A stretch of DNA of 64,000 nt, taken from assembly GCA_020465985.1 (NCBI GenBank), contig JAANYP010005934.1, positions 1 through 64,000 on the forward strand. The letters run 5' to 3'. The notes under the pieces are model-generated. The model ran no database searches. It was not told the DNA's origin and was given only the letters and a program-made list of their open reading frames with translations. The translations under genes and the position numbers were made by a program. The DNA is from Centrapalus pauciflorus. Its lineage: Eukaryota > Streptophyta > Magnoliopsida > Asterales > Asteraceae. Shown here in pieces: positions 1-10,260 of this stretch (position 1 is the stretch's first letter; each line of letters begins with the position of its first letter).

Positions 1-2
1 AA

Positions 3-587
3 AATAAGTTTTTCAAAACCAGACACAGTGAGTATGCTGATAGGCAGCATAAATCACAATCCAGTAAGGGCAAAGGCAAAGCCATTGCTCAAACTGAGAC
101 AACTGGGAATAAGTTTCCCAAACCTGTGGAAGCTCAAAAGCCAATCAAGCTTCCTGTCTTTGACATCTGTCCTCCTAAAAAGAGGAAAGAAGAGACAGTC
201 AAAGCTGTGGCTATTGAACTCTCCACACAAGCTGTTGATTCAACAAAGAATGCTAAACCTGCTGAAAGAATCAACAAAAACAGCTCAGAATGTGTTTCTG
301 AAGGTCCTTCTTCCAAAAGTACTAAAAAGAGAAAATGCTACAAGTGTGGGAAGAAGACACATCTGGCCAAGGATTGTCCTGAACCTGAGGACTTGAGGCC
401 TGTTGGCTCTGCTGTTTCCCTCACAGCTGTTACAAGCAGTGGTGGAAATGACATAGTCACTGAGGATGGTATTCAAACTGATACCATTCAAATAGGGAAT
501 ATTAGTGTGGACATTCAAAATCCATCAACAAGTGTTGATGAAGTAGGAGAACTCATCTGTGTGATGAGTTCCCCTAAAAATAACTAA
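3..587 (+). CDS. Ty1/copia gag, C-terminal part (5' end outside window)
   Basis: Gag forms the cytoplasmic virus-like particle that packages retrotransposon RNA. The frame is open from base 3 and runs into the window, so the N-terminal capsid domain is missing. The visible part is Lys/Ser-rich linker followed by a CCHC zinc knuckle at 336-377 (CYKCGKKTHLAKDC, spacing C-x2-C-x4-H-x4-C), the nucleic-acid binding motif of Gag. It ends in an acidic/Ser tail with tandem TAA TAA stops. The protease frame begins just downstream in another frame, so gag and pol are not one continuous ORF here. Zinc knuckle and context are seen; assignment to a SIRE/Maximus-like copia is inferred from the pol motifs and the extra ORF downstream. 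Confidence 0.85.
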   Translation, partial: NKFFKTRHSEYADRQHKSQSSKGKGKAIAQTETTGNKFPKPVEAQKPIKLPVFDICPPKKRKEETVKAVAIELSTQAVDSTKNAKPAERINKNSSECVSEGPSSKSTKKRKCYKCGKKTHLAKDCPEPEDLRPVGSAVSLTAVTSSGGNDIVTEDGIQTDTIQIGNISVDIQNPSTSVDEVGELICVMSSPKNN

Positions 588-609
588 TAATTCTCTTCTC
601 ACTCTGCAG
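543..609 (+). other. Candidate 67-nt intron between gag and pol
   Basis: The gag stop region contains a consensus-like plant 3' splice site: branch-point-like CTAAT, a pyrimidine run and CTCTGCAG ending at 609. A weaker donor, GAA/GTAGGA, lies at 543. Removing 543-609 joins codon GAA (540-542) to codon GAA (610-612) and makes gag continuous in frame with protease. The size is near the lower limit for plant introns. This could be chance in a decayed copy; no transcript evidence is available here. Confidence 0.35.
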
Positions 610-3600
610 GAAAAACAACCTTCCCAGGTTTGGTACTTGGACAGTGGCTGCTCAGGGCACATGACAGGTTGTAAAGAACTGCTGAATGATCTCAGGCCTG
701 AAAAAGGGCCAAAAGTCACCTTTGGTGACAATGTACAGGGATCCACTGAGGGATATGGAACTCTTAAAGCTGGTGCTGCAGTGTTCAAAAGGGTAGCCTA
801 TGTGGTTGGGCTAAAACATAACCTTGTTAGCATAAGTCAACTGTGTGATGCTGGCTACAAGGTTAACTTTGATGAGCACCTGGGTTACATATTGGATTCC
901 CAAGGCAAAGTTGTGCTGTGTGCTCAACGAAAAAAAGGTGTATATGTTGTGGATATGCATTCTGCTGATCCCACAACTGAAACCTGTTTTCTCACAAGAA
1001 CCAATGCTGATCTAAACTGGTTATGGCATAGAAGACTGTCACACCTGAACTTCAAGAACATCAATAAACTCTGTAAGAAAGAGTTGGTGACAGGTTTGCC
1101 TTCTATTACTTTTGCCAAAGATAGATTATGAACAGCTTGTGAGAAAGGCAAGCAGAGAAAAACATCTTTTAAATCCAAACACAATTTCTCTATTGATACT
1201 CCACTCTTCTTAATCCATATGGCCTTGTTTGGACCTATTAATGTCCCAAGTCTAGGAGGAAGAAGATACACTCTTGTAATGGTTGATGAGTTCTCCAGGT
1301 ACACATGGGTGATCTTTTTGAAGAGCAAAGGAGAGGCTGCGAGAGAAATTATTGGATTTGTTAAAAAGATGGAAATGCTGAACTCTGCCCAAGTAAAGCA
1401 GCTTAGAAGTGATCATGGTACGGAATTCAGAAACAGTACTCTTGAAGACTTCTGTGAAGAGAAAGGTATCAGTCAAAACTTTTCAGCAGTAAGAACTCCT
1501 CAACAAAATGGAGTTGCTGAAAGGAGAAACCGAACTCTCATTGAAGCTGCCAGAACCATGCTGTGTGCATCAGGTTTGCCTTCATCATTTTGGGCTGAAG
1601 CTGTCAACACTGCCTGCTTCACTCAAAACAGATCCTTAGTGGTAAAAAGGTTCAACAAGACCCCCTATGAGCTGCTCAAAGGGAGAAAGCCAAATGTCAG
1701 CTATTTCCATGTGTTTGGATGTCCCTGTTTCATTCTGAATCAACGGGACCAGCTGTCAAAATTTGAACCTAAAGCTGATGAAGGAGTGTTTGTTGGTTAC
1801 TCTTCTATCTCCAAAGCCTACAGAGTATACAACAACAAAAGAAAGGTGATAGATGAATCTATCAATGTCACCTTTGAAGAGTCCAAGAATGCCTCCACCA
1901 AAGCTGTTCCTGAATCAGTTTCAGGAGACCTCAACTTTGATGTTCTGATGCATTCAATCAATGAAGAGGACTCAAAAGCTTCCACTACACCCAGTGTGGA
2001 ACCTGCTAATCATAATGGACATGATGATGATTATGTCAATACACCCTGTGTGAATAAATGTACTGACTTAATTACAACTGCATGTCCAGAACCTATTAAT
2101 GCTGATTTCCCCAGTTCCTCTGCTGATATGTTCAACAGTGGTCAGACATGTTCAACAAGTGAACAGGCTCAAGACAACGGTGTGTCTGAAAATCTTGAGA
2201 GCTGTTCAACAGGACCTGCTGAAGATGTTAACAACTCTGGTAAGTCATCATTGAAAAATGATCCTAAGTGGATCAGGTGTCACCCCAATGATCAAATAAT
2301 TGGTGACATCAATAAAGGGATACAAACTCGGTGGGACAGCTTAGGGAACTTTTGTATGTTCTCTAGTTTTGTTTCAATGATGGAGCCAAAGAAGGTGGAT
2401 GAAGCACTAAAAGATGCCAATTGGATCACTGCCATGCAAGAAGAACTCAATCAGTTTGAGAGAAACAAAGTATGGAAGCTGGTCCCTGCCCCTAAAGGAA
2501 AAACAATAATTGGCACAAAATGGGTTTTCAGGAACAAAATGGATGAGCAAGGTCATGTCATTAGAAATAAGGCAAGACTGGTTGCTCAGGGCTACAGACA
2601 GGAGGAAGGCATTGACTATGATGAGACATTTGCTCCTGTGGCCAGGCTAGAAGCAATTCGTTTGTATCTAGCCTACGCTGCTCATAAAAGCATAAAGGTA
2701 TTTCAAATGGATGTGAAGAGTGCATTTTTGAATGGGAAGCTGCAAGAAGAAGTATATGTCAAGCAGCCTCCAGGTTTTGAAAATGAACAACACCCAGGTT
2801 TTGTCTATAAGTTAGACAAAGCTCTCTATGGTCTCAAACAAGCCCCTAGAGCCTGGTATGACACTCTTACTGAATTCCTTATAAGCAATGGGTACTCCAG
2901 AGGTAAAGTGGATACCACATTGTTCATAAAGAAGGTGAAGTCTGATATTATGCTTGTTCAAATTTATGTGGATGACATAATATTTTGGTTCTACTAATGA
3001 GCAACTATGCAAGAATTTTTCATTACTCATGAAATCCAAGTATGAAATGAGTATGATGGGAGAACTAACTTTCTTTTTAGGATTACAGGTTAAACAAACC
3101 TCAACTGGAACTTTTATAAATCAAAGAAAGTACACTTTAGATCTTTTGAAAAAGTTTAAATTTGATCAAAGTTCTCCTATTAAAACCCCAATGGCAACCA
3201 ATGTAAAATTGGATGCTGATGCCAGTGGCAAAGCTGTTTCAGTAACAGCTTACAGAGGCATGATTGGTAGCTTGCTATACTTGACTGCTAGCAGACCTGA
3301 TATTATGTTTGCCACCTGTTTATGTGCTAGGTTCCAAGCTAATCCAAAGGAATCACATCTTGCAGCTGTTAAAAGAATCTTCAGATACCTGAAGGGTACT
3401 CCAGGTTTGGGTCTTTGCTATCCCAAAGACTCAAGCCTTGAACTAACAAGTTATTCAGATTCTGATTTTGCAGGCTGCAGGTTAGATAGGAAAAGCACAA
3501 CAGGTGGATGTCAACTCCTTGGTGGAAAGTTGATCAGTTGGAGTAGTAAGAAGCAGAACTCAGTGTCCACTTCTACTGCTGAAGCTGAATACGTTGCTGC

Positions 3601-3913
3601 TGGAAGCTGCTGTGGGCAGATTCTGTAAATGCAGCAACAGCTTGAAGACTATGGGCTTGTGTATAGGAAAACTCCTATTCTGTGTGATAACACAAGTGCC
3701 ATAGCCATCTCCAACAATCCAGTATTTCACTCAAGAACAAAGCATATTGAAGTCAGACATCACTTTATCAGGGATCACATTCAGAAAGGTAATGTGGAGG
3801 TAAGTTTTATTTTCACAAATGAACAGCTTGCAGACATTTTCACCAAACCTCTGGATGACACAAGGTTTAATTACCTTGTCAGCAAGCTGGGCATGTTAAA
3901 CAAGAGTGACTAA
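610..3913 (+). pseudogene. Ty1/copia pol (protease, integrase, RT, RNase H), defective
   Basis: Pol order is protease-integrase-RT-RNase H, the Ty1/copia order. Protease has the DSG active-site triplet at 640-648. The pre-integrase domain has HRRLSHLN near 1027. The integrase core keeps VDEFSRYTW, SDHGTEF and AERRNR, giving the catalytic D,D-35-E set. RT spans about 2400-3100 with FQMDVKSAFLNG and YVDD (2965-2976). RNase H covers about 3450-3900 with SDSDFAG and ADIFTKPLD near the end. Three lesions break it: TGA at 1128-1130, where the first Cys of the integrase CxxC pair is expected; an extra T in the run 2983-2986 just after YVDD; and TAA at 3626-3628, where Trp is usual. It acted as reverse transcriptase and integrase; this copy cannot encode a full polyprotein. 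Confidence 0.93.
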
Positions 3914-4489
3914 GTGTCTCTCAACGGTCTAATAATTCGTATGTCTCACACTGCTCAAGTTTCTCTGAACAGCTTAGACAGAACAGGTTATACATGTTCT
4001 GTACTTAGTTATTTGTCTGAAAAACTTGAACAGCTTGAGCATACAACAGACTGAACAAAAACAGTTTAACCTGTTTATTCGTCCAGCCTGCTCTGATGGT
4101 TCAGTCTTCAACCTGTTCACTTCTTCACACTGTAACCTGTTCATCTATTGGACTCAACCTGTTCTCACAAAGGAGAGCAGGCTGAAGGAACAGTTTGAAG
4201 GAAGAACAGCTTGAAGACTGAGAACCTTGTTGACCCTGATCATCACAGGTTTGACCATCAGCGTAGACCAACAGTTTAATTACCTTTCTTCATAATTAAG
4301 TTTCTTAAATTATGTTTTATTTAACTTAATTACTGCGGATAATGTATGTTACGTGTGTTAGTGATCAAAAAGGTCAAGTGGTCTGACAATGTTTCTGACA
4401 TGGACAACCGTTCCGTTTTCCGTTAACAAACATTTCAAATCAAACCGCCCAAATCTTTTCTCTCTCATACACACGACCATTCAAAATCC
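3914..4489 (+). other. Spacer between pol and the extra ORF
   Basis: No ORF is supported here. The stretch is rich in GAACAG / CTGTTC hexamers (for example around 3967-3985, 4040-4060 and 4100-4165), the same motif that forms palindromes in the LTR at 9420-9457. The last 100 bases turn pyrimidine-rich and gene-promoter-like ahead of the TATA box at 4490. Confidence 0.6.
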
Positions 4490-4497
4490 TATAAATA
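4490..4497 (+). promoter_or_regulatory. TATA box ahead of the 1388-codon ORF
   Basis: TATAAATA lies 107 bases before the ATG at 4604. It is followed by a CT-rich, gene-like 5' leader containing AACCCTAAAA. Position and composition fit an internal Pol II promoter separate from the LTR promoter. The site is seen; its activity is inferred. Confidence 0.5.
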
Positions 4498-4603
4498 CCA
4501 CCATACTGTTTCATCTTCGTCTTCCTCATCATTCCCAGAAATTCTCAAGAACCCTAAAATCGACTAAGTGTCTTTTGCTTCCTCAAACCTTCAAATTTCT
4601 CAA

Positions 4604-7600
4604 ATGGCTCACAGACCCAATCCCTTTCTGCCAGTTTTCGTTGGTGAGGATGTTGTTAAACATCCTTCTGTCACCACGATGCTGACCCTGAAACCCACCA
4701 ACTACATAGCAAACCTCACAATCCCCAAAAACTATGTGGGGAAGGGTTACGATCAAATGGTGGAATTTCTGCAAGTTCATCCGTTGAACTATGCCCTGAC
4801 TGCATCTCCTGGTGTCCTGTACCAGGAGATGGTATACGAGTTCTGGTACACCTGCTCTTACAATCCAAACACTAAGGTTATCAGAGGTACTATTCTCAAT
4901 GGGACTCAAACCATTGAGATTACAGTCGATCTTTTGAGGGAAGTTCTTCATCTTCCAGTGGCTGAGACCTATGATCTCCCTCAGCCTGAAAATGAGCAAA
5001 TGGGCAATCTGCTACGCTTCTGTGGTGTGGTAGAACCCAAGGTTGGAGCTACTCTGTACAGGAAGGAGTTATCACCTACATATAATTTCCTATTTGCCTC
5101 TGTGGCAATGTCATTCAGCAGCAAGGTTGGTTCCTTTGACCAACTTAGTAGAGATGAAGTGCCTATAGTCCTTCAGCTGGTGGATGGGACTACACTTGAC
5201 ATGGCCAAATGGATCTTCTTGAACATGAGAAACCTGGTACAACAAGAGCCAAGACCAGCAGCTGTCAGATATCCCAGGTTCCTGAGTCTCATCTTCTGCC
5301 ATGTCTGTGGTGAGCATCTATATCACTCTCAACCCCTACTTAAAACTGCTGCATTCCCTGTGATAGGGAATAGGGTGTTTCATACTCCTGTACTGGAAAA
5401 TGAGCCTCCTCTCTCAACACCAATGAGGAGGCTGTTGGGTTTAGTGGAAGGACCCTCTGCTGTGAGGGTGGATCCAGTCACTGCTGCTCCCGGTGGAAAA
5501 TCCAAAGCCAGGTCTAAGTTGGTAAAAAGGACCTTGGCAGCTGAAGCTAGGCCTGTTAAAAAGAAGGCCAAAACAGCTCAAGCTGAGTCTGCTCCCTTAG
5601 CCTCTGTGGCTGAGGAAGAGCAGATTCCTCACCCTGGCTCATTTGTTGAGCCTGAAGCCTTTGTGGCTGGTGCCTCTGTGGCACAAGAGACTATGGAACA
5701 GTCCAGCCCCACTGTTTCTGACCCAGTCTCCCATCCAGTCCAAACAGATCCCCTCTCCTCTCCACAATCACCCACTTCATCCATCCGTTATCAAAGAAAA
5801 TCATTAGCCAAAAAGAAACTAGCCCAGAAAACAGTCTCCTCTGTTCCCTCTCAACAGGGTTCAGTTGTAAAAGAAGCAACCCAAGCTGCCTCTCCTATTT
5901 TGGGAGAAGGTTCAGCTCATTTGGAGCCTGCTTCACTCCAGCCTGAGTCACCCTTGAGTCAGCCTAGACCCTCTGGTTCCTCCCAACAGGAACCAGTTGT
6001 ACAAATGGAGATACCCACATCAACTATCCCAGCCTCCCAACAGGCTGAGGATATTGAAAGACAGGAGCCCTCTCCGCTCCACACTGAGTCCACACTGTCC
6101 CCCACTCATATCTCCTTACACCCTGAGTCTGCACGAGGTGCCCACGCTGCTGATATAGACCAATCAGCAGCTCAGCCTCAAACTTCTGTTCCCCATGATT
6201 CAGCTGTTCAACACCAAACAGCTGCTGAGGGACCAACAACACAAGCTGATGAACCTCAGGGATCATACCATCCCTCTGGTGAGGCTGATCCCTCAATGCA
6301 AATTCCATCAGCAGGTTTCACCACTGCTGATGTTGAAATGCATATCCCATCTCCCCATGATGAGGTGCCTTTAGACCAAGGCACTGCAGAGGGAACCACC
6401 ACTGGTCTTCATGAGGGTGCTGCAACACAAGCAGCATCTGAGAGGCCCCAAACATCATCTCCTTCTCCTAATGATGCAGCTACAGCCGCTGCTGAAGGAC
6501 CCCTTGATCCCTCTAACCTGGGCCACCTTACTTTTGCCCAGGCTATGGAACTATTGTCCAAAGTTTCTCTTCCTTCTCCCTCTCATCCTCAAACACCACC
6601 CTCATCATCATCTTCTCCATCTACTCACTCCAAACAGTCCACCCATACACCACCATCTCCCAAAGACCTGCCTTTGAAGGATCAGCTTTCATTGCTGACC
6701 AACAAAGTTGGTTCTTTGGAACATACCATGCACTCCCTACCATCCATAATCTCAGACTCTGTGTCTGAGCAGCTCAAAGGATTCTTTGATACGTTTAAAG
6801 AATCCTTCCCAGTTACTCCACAAGCTGACCACTCTCCACAGCTGCTTGCACTCACTGCACAGCTGCAAAATGTAACCAACTCTCTTTCCTCTATCCTCTC
6901 CTCACAACAGGACTCTGTGTCCTCTATGACAGCTATTTCTCAACAGCTGTCCTCTCTCCTCACTTCCTGTAATACTACCATTCCTTCCACATTGGCCAGC
7001 CTGAACACTCTTATAGGTTCTCTATCAAATTCTGTGTCATCAAACCTTGCTGATGTGCAAGATTCTCTTGAACTTCATCTTGCACAGCTCCAAAGTTTGT
7101 TGTTCACAGCTTCTGATAGAGACAACATTGTTAAGCTGACCACTTTTGCTGATTCCCATTCTTCTTCTCTTCAAAACTGTCTTTCCCAGCTTGGTGAGGT
7201 GAAGGACAACTTGGCTTACTTAGTGAACAGCCTTGTTGGTCCTAAACCTCCCAAACCTGCTGGCAAGCCTGCTGACTTTGTGTCTTCAGGCAGACCAGGG
7301 GTTGAAGTCGCTGCATCATCTCCTTCAAAGGGGGAGAAATCATCTGCCTCGAAGACTAAGTCTAAGGGGGAGAAGATTCCTTCTCCTAAGGAGATACCAG
7401 TGTCTGCAACCCAAACTGATCAACCAGCAGAAACAGGTGCAGCTGAAGGTGCTTCCCAAGCTGCTATGCCTACTCAGGCTGGCTCTCCAAACCCTGCTCA
7501 GTCTAAGGGGGAGGAAGTCATTCCTGAGGACAGGCCTAGCAGCAAAAGGAGGCACCTTATTCTTTCAGTGGAAAAAGAAGAAGAAGAAGAAGAAGAAAGT

Positions 7601-8770
7601 ATTCCTGAAGCTGCTGTCCCTAAAGCAGCAGCTAAAGGAAAAGAAAAGGCAGCGGTGGATCCTATTGAGCAGAAACAGGCAGAAACTCAGTTTCACAAAG
7701 CCAGAGCCAAAGAGATGGGCCTCCCTATGCACAAATACTTTGAGTTTAGGGAAGAACAACTTAAGGCTCTGGAAGAGTTAAGAAAAGAAGAACAATCTGC
7801 CAAAGCTGCTAAGTCTCTTGCCCTCCAAGAAGCAAAGAAAATAAAAATGTCTACCTTGGAGGTGCAAAAGAAAATAATGGAAGCTGCCAAGCAATCAGCA
7901 GGAGAAAAAGGGAAGGAAGTGGAAAAAGGTACTCAGGTCTCAGTGACCAAATCAACAGTACCTTCTGCCAGAGCCAAATTCCATTTTGACAACTTGGCCA
8001 AAAAGAAATTTCATGATGTTGCTACTAGAAGGCTGGCCAAGGAAGGAATTGTCAAAGCTGTTCCCATATCAAGAAAAGGCACTCAGTGGAAACTTCAGAT
8101 CACAAGGATGGGTGCAACAGGCCCTGAATTGGAATCATATGATCACGCTGATGTGGCTCAAATGGGTTACAGGGAATGGGTGGAACTGGCAGTTGCCCTG
8201 AGCCAGTCTAAGTCAGAAACGGCTAAGACTATCAGGGCATACATAAAGAAGCTGATGGAGAGAGTGAGTGAGTTGGGCCTGATCCCTAAAGAAGTCAAAG
8301 AGGGTGTCTCTGTGACATCCCCTAAAATCAAGGCCAGAAGGAAAAAGAGAGATTCAGAGCTGGAAGAACTCCTTATGATGATTGAACAAGGAGATTATGC
8401 TGTGGAAATTAAAGGAGTTGACCACAGCCTGCCTGAAGGAGTTGAATTTGAAGATGGCAAAGTGATTGAAGAGCCTGAGTTAGGGGCATTTTTTGTGGAT
8501 CCCTTATCTCAGAAGAAATGTTTTCAAAGAGCTTCTGACCTACACAAAGTTGGTCTTAAGCAGCTTGCAGCCTTCAGAATTGCCACCTCCTTCAGTCAGT
8601 CCAGCCAATGGAGAGCAGCTGTCTGGGAAGAGCTGAAAGGATTTTATGACAGAGGTGAGCTCCAAAGTTCTAACTTTATGTTTCTTACAGCTGAACTTGA
8701 AGAACATGAAGAAACAAGGGAAGAACTTTTAAAAAGATTCAAAGAAGGGATGCCACCCCCTGTCGAATGA
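4604..8770 (+). CDS. Extra ORF of the copia element, 1388 aa, function unknown
   Basis: The ORF is intact from ATG 4604 to TGA 8768-8770 on the pol strand, between pol and the polypurine tract, where SIRE-type elements carry an envelope-like or additional ORF. Residues 1 to about 300 look globular (starts MAHRPNPFLPVF) and resemble the head of many unassigned plant transposon proteins. About 320-700 is Pro/Ser/Thr/Gln/Ala-rich low complexity with basic patches. About 710-890 is Ser/Leu-rich with coiled-coil-like spacing. A run of acidic residues (EEEEEEE) sits near 990. The remaining ~390 residues are highly charged and helical-looking. I see no signal peptide and no convincing membrane segment, so an envelope role is not supported. 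The first ATG is chosen because upstream in-frame codons contain none. Pol beside it is broken while this frame is clean. Confidence 0.85.
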   Translation: MAHRPNPFLPVFVGEDVVKHPSVTTMLTLKPTNYIANLTIPKNYVGKGYDQMVEFLQVHPLNYALTASPGVLYQEMVYEFWYTCSYNPNTKVIRGTILNGTQTIEITVDLLREVLHLPVAETYDLPQPENEQMGNLLRFCGVVEPKVGATLYRKELSPTYNFLFASVAMSFSSKVGSFDQLSRDEVPIVLQLVDGTTLDMAKWIFLNMRNLVQQEPRPAAVRYPRFLSLIFCHVCGEHLYHSQPLLKTAAFPVIGNRVFHTPVLENEPPLSTPMRRLLGLVEGPSAVRVDPVTAAPGGKSKARSKLVKRTLAAEARPVKKKAKTAQAESAPLASVAEEEQIPHPGSFVEPEAFVAGASVAQETMEQSSPTVSDPVSHPVQTDPLSSPQSPTSSIRYQRKSLAKKKLAQKTVSSVPSQQGSVVKEATQAASPILGEGSAHLEPASLQPESPLSQPRPSGSSQQEPVVQMEIPTSTIPASQQAEDIERQEPSPLHTESTLSPTHISLHPESARGAHAADIDQSAAQPQTSVPHDSAVQHQTAAEGPTTQADEPQGSYHPSGEADPSMQIPSAGFTTADVEMHIPSPHDEVPLDQGTAEGTTTGLHEGAATQAASERPQTSSPSPNDAATAAAEGPLDPSNLGHLTFAQAMELLSKVSLPSPSHPQTPPSSSSSPSTHSKQSTHTPPSPKDLPLKDQLSLLTNKVGSLEHTMHSLPSIISDSVSEQLKGFFDTFKESFPVTPQADHSPQLLALTAQLQNVTNSLSSILSSQQDSVSSMTAISQQLSSLLTSCNTTIPSTLASLNTLIGSLSNSVSSNLADVQDSLELHLAQLQSLLFTASDRDNIVKLTTFADSHSSSLQNCLSQLGEVKDNLAYLVNSLVGPKPPKPAGKPADFVSSGRPGVEVAASSPSKGEKSSASKTKSKGEKIPSPKEIPVSATQTDQPAETGAAEGASQAAMPTQAGSPNPAQSKGEEVIPEDRPSSKRRHLILSVEKEEEEEEESIPEAAVPKAAAKGKEKAAVDPIEQKQAETQFHKARAKEMGLPMHKYFEFREEQLKALEELRKEEQSAKAAKSLALQEAKKIKMSTLEVQKKIMEAAKQSAGEKGKEVEKGTQVSVTKSTVPSARAKFHFDNLAKKKFHDVATRRLAKEGIVKAVPISRKGTQWKLQITRMGATGPELESYDHADVAQMGYREWVELAVALSQSKSETAKTIRAYIKKLMERVSELGLIPKEVKEGVSVTSPKIKARRKKRDSELEELLMMIEQGDYAVEIKGVDHSLPEGVEFEDGKVIEEPELGAFFVDPLSQKKCFQRASDLHKVGLKQLAAFRIATSFSQSSQWRAAVWEELKGFYDRGELQSSNFMFLTAELEEHEETREELLKRFKEGMPPPVE

Positions 8771-8864
8771 AGTCCACCTGCCATCTGGGTAGGTGAAGAA
8801 TGGAAGCTGTCCATTAGTTGGACAGGCTTGCCATTATCTGCTCCCGTCTCAAACAGTCCAAATC

Positions 8865-8985
8865 TTGTACATAAGTTGTACACTCTGTACATTAGTTGTA
8901 CACAATTACATTAGTTGTAATTTTTTTATTTTTTACATTAGTTGTAAAATACATTAGCACATTAGTTGTACTTTTGTAAGAACAT
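8865..8985 (+). repeat. Short ACATTAGTTGTA repeats in the 3' untranslated part
   Basis: Between the ORF stop and the polypurine tract, the motif ACATTAGTTGTA or a close variant recurs about five times (near 8865, 8888, 8907, 8935, 8960), separated by T-rich spacers. TACA and TGTA at the ends make each copy partly palindromic. The function is unknown. Confidence 0.6.
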
Positions 8986-9129
8986 ATGTTGTTCAAGTAT
9001 AGTCAAGAATCAGTGTATATATAAACTGATCTTTTACTTTACTGTAATGTTGTAATTTTATTTCAGCAAATGTACTGTAAAAATATATAGTGATTTTTGA
9101 CAAAACCAGCTTGGACTGGTTATTGCAAA

Positions 9130-9140
9130 TAGGGGGAGAT
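9130..9140 (+). other. Polypurine tract of the copia element
   Basis: TAGGGGGAGAT lies directly before the TGTTAGGCAC start of the 3' LTR. This is the usual primer site for plus-strand DNA synthesis in copia elements. A second GAGGGGGAGA-like tract is seen at about 9182, inside the LTR. Confidence 0.8.
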
Positions 9141-10260
9141 TGTTAGGCACAAAAAGGCCTCAGTCAAACCTGCTCTACATCTGAGGGGGAGATTTTATAT
9201 TCAAACCTGTTGATGCATTTGAAGGTTGTAATTTAAGGCCTGTTATATGCCTTATTGAAACCTGAAAATGATTTGCAATATCAGTCTAAAGCTGTTCTAT
9301 ACGTTGCATGTGTTGCAACCAAGACAGTTTGTCCAAGCTGATCAGTCTGCTGATCAGGCTGGACATAAACTGTCTACGCTGCTCTACACTGTTGAGCAGC
9401 TTGGGCATTTTTAAAGTGTTCTGTTCTTTGTGAACAGAACCTGTTCTTTGTGAACAGGCTAAACACTTTATGGAATTTGTTTCCAAGTCATCATGTATTG
9501 TTTTTAACTACCAGATCAGTTTACACAGTTGAAGACAAAGTGGAAAGCAGAACCGCTCAGCCTGCCCAAGCTGTTCTGTTACATGAAGACAAACGGATAT
9601 TTGAAAAAGGGTGACAGACCTTTTTCTTATATCAAAATAGGCCTTTACAAGGAAGAAAGACGCAAAGTTGACATTCCTAAAATGGTTAAAGGCAATGCAA
9701 CAGTAGAAAGTAAAAAGACAAAAGTTCTGCACAAGAGAAGGCAAGTCTGCTTTTCAGAAAAGTGCAGAAAAGTTATATTGTCTTTTCAAACAAGACTTCT
9801 CCTTTTTCATTCTGCCCAATGAAGATGTTTCTCTTAGATCCTCTAAATGAGTATAAAAGGAAGCTTCTAAGGTCAGAAAGAATGTGAAGAAAGCTAAGTG
9901 CTTAAATCAAGAGTGAACGTGCAAGTGTGATATTCATGCATGCAAATCTTCTGTAAACAAGCTTCTGTGTGTCTAAGCTGTTTACCAAAGCTGTTCCTTA
10001 AAGTCTTGTAAAATACAGTGAGTGCATCTTAGTGAGTGTGTTCATTGTAATCTAGTTTGAGTGTGTCTTAGACTAGAAACCATACTGTTGTATTCTGTCA
10101 TCTCAGCTTGAACAATTCCGCAGTCAAGCTTGTTTGTAATTAACATTTGTTGATAATACATACAAACATTGAGAAAAAGAGTGTGTAGTTTTTATATACT
10201 GTATTCACCCCCCCTCTACAGTTTATTACTATATACTTTGGGAACCTTTCGGGACCTACA
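9141..10260 (+). repeat. 3' LTR of the copia element
   Basis: The LTR starts TGTTAGG after the polypurine tract and ends CCTACA, a TG...CA boundary with near-inverted ends. The CCCCCCCTCTACAG and GGGACCTACA ending is typical of SIRE-like LTRs. It is about 1.12 kb. The TATA box is at 9852-9859, so U3 is about 740 bp. U3 contains palindromes CTGTTC-TTTGT-GAACAG, twice in tandem, at 9420-9457. The 5' LTR and target duplication lie outside the window, so the right end is set by the terminal sequence and by the gag homology that follows it. Confidence 0.8.
9852..9859 (+). promoter_or_regulatory. LTR TATA box
   Basis: TATAAAAG in the 3' LTR, at the expected position between U3 and R. Confidence 0.65.

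Noticed and set aside
7340..7890. Antisense frames within the 1388-codon ORF
   Set aside because: Shadow frames of a biased (Glu/Lys-rich) coding strand.
4604..8770. Envelope glycoprotein reading of the extra ORF
   Set aside because: No signal peptide, transmembrane anchor or clustered glycosylation sites evident; long Pro/Ser/Thr low-complexity and charged tail argue against it.
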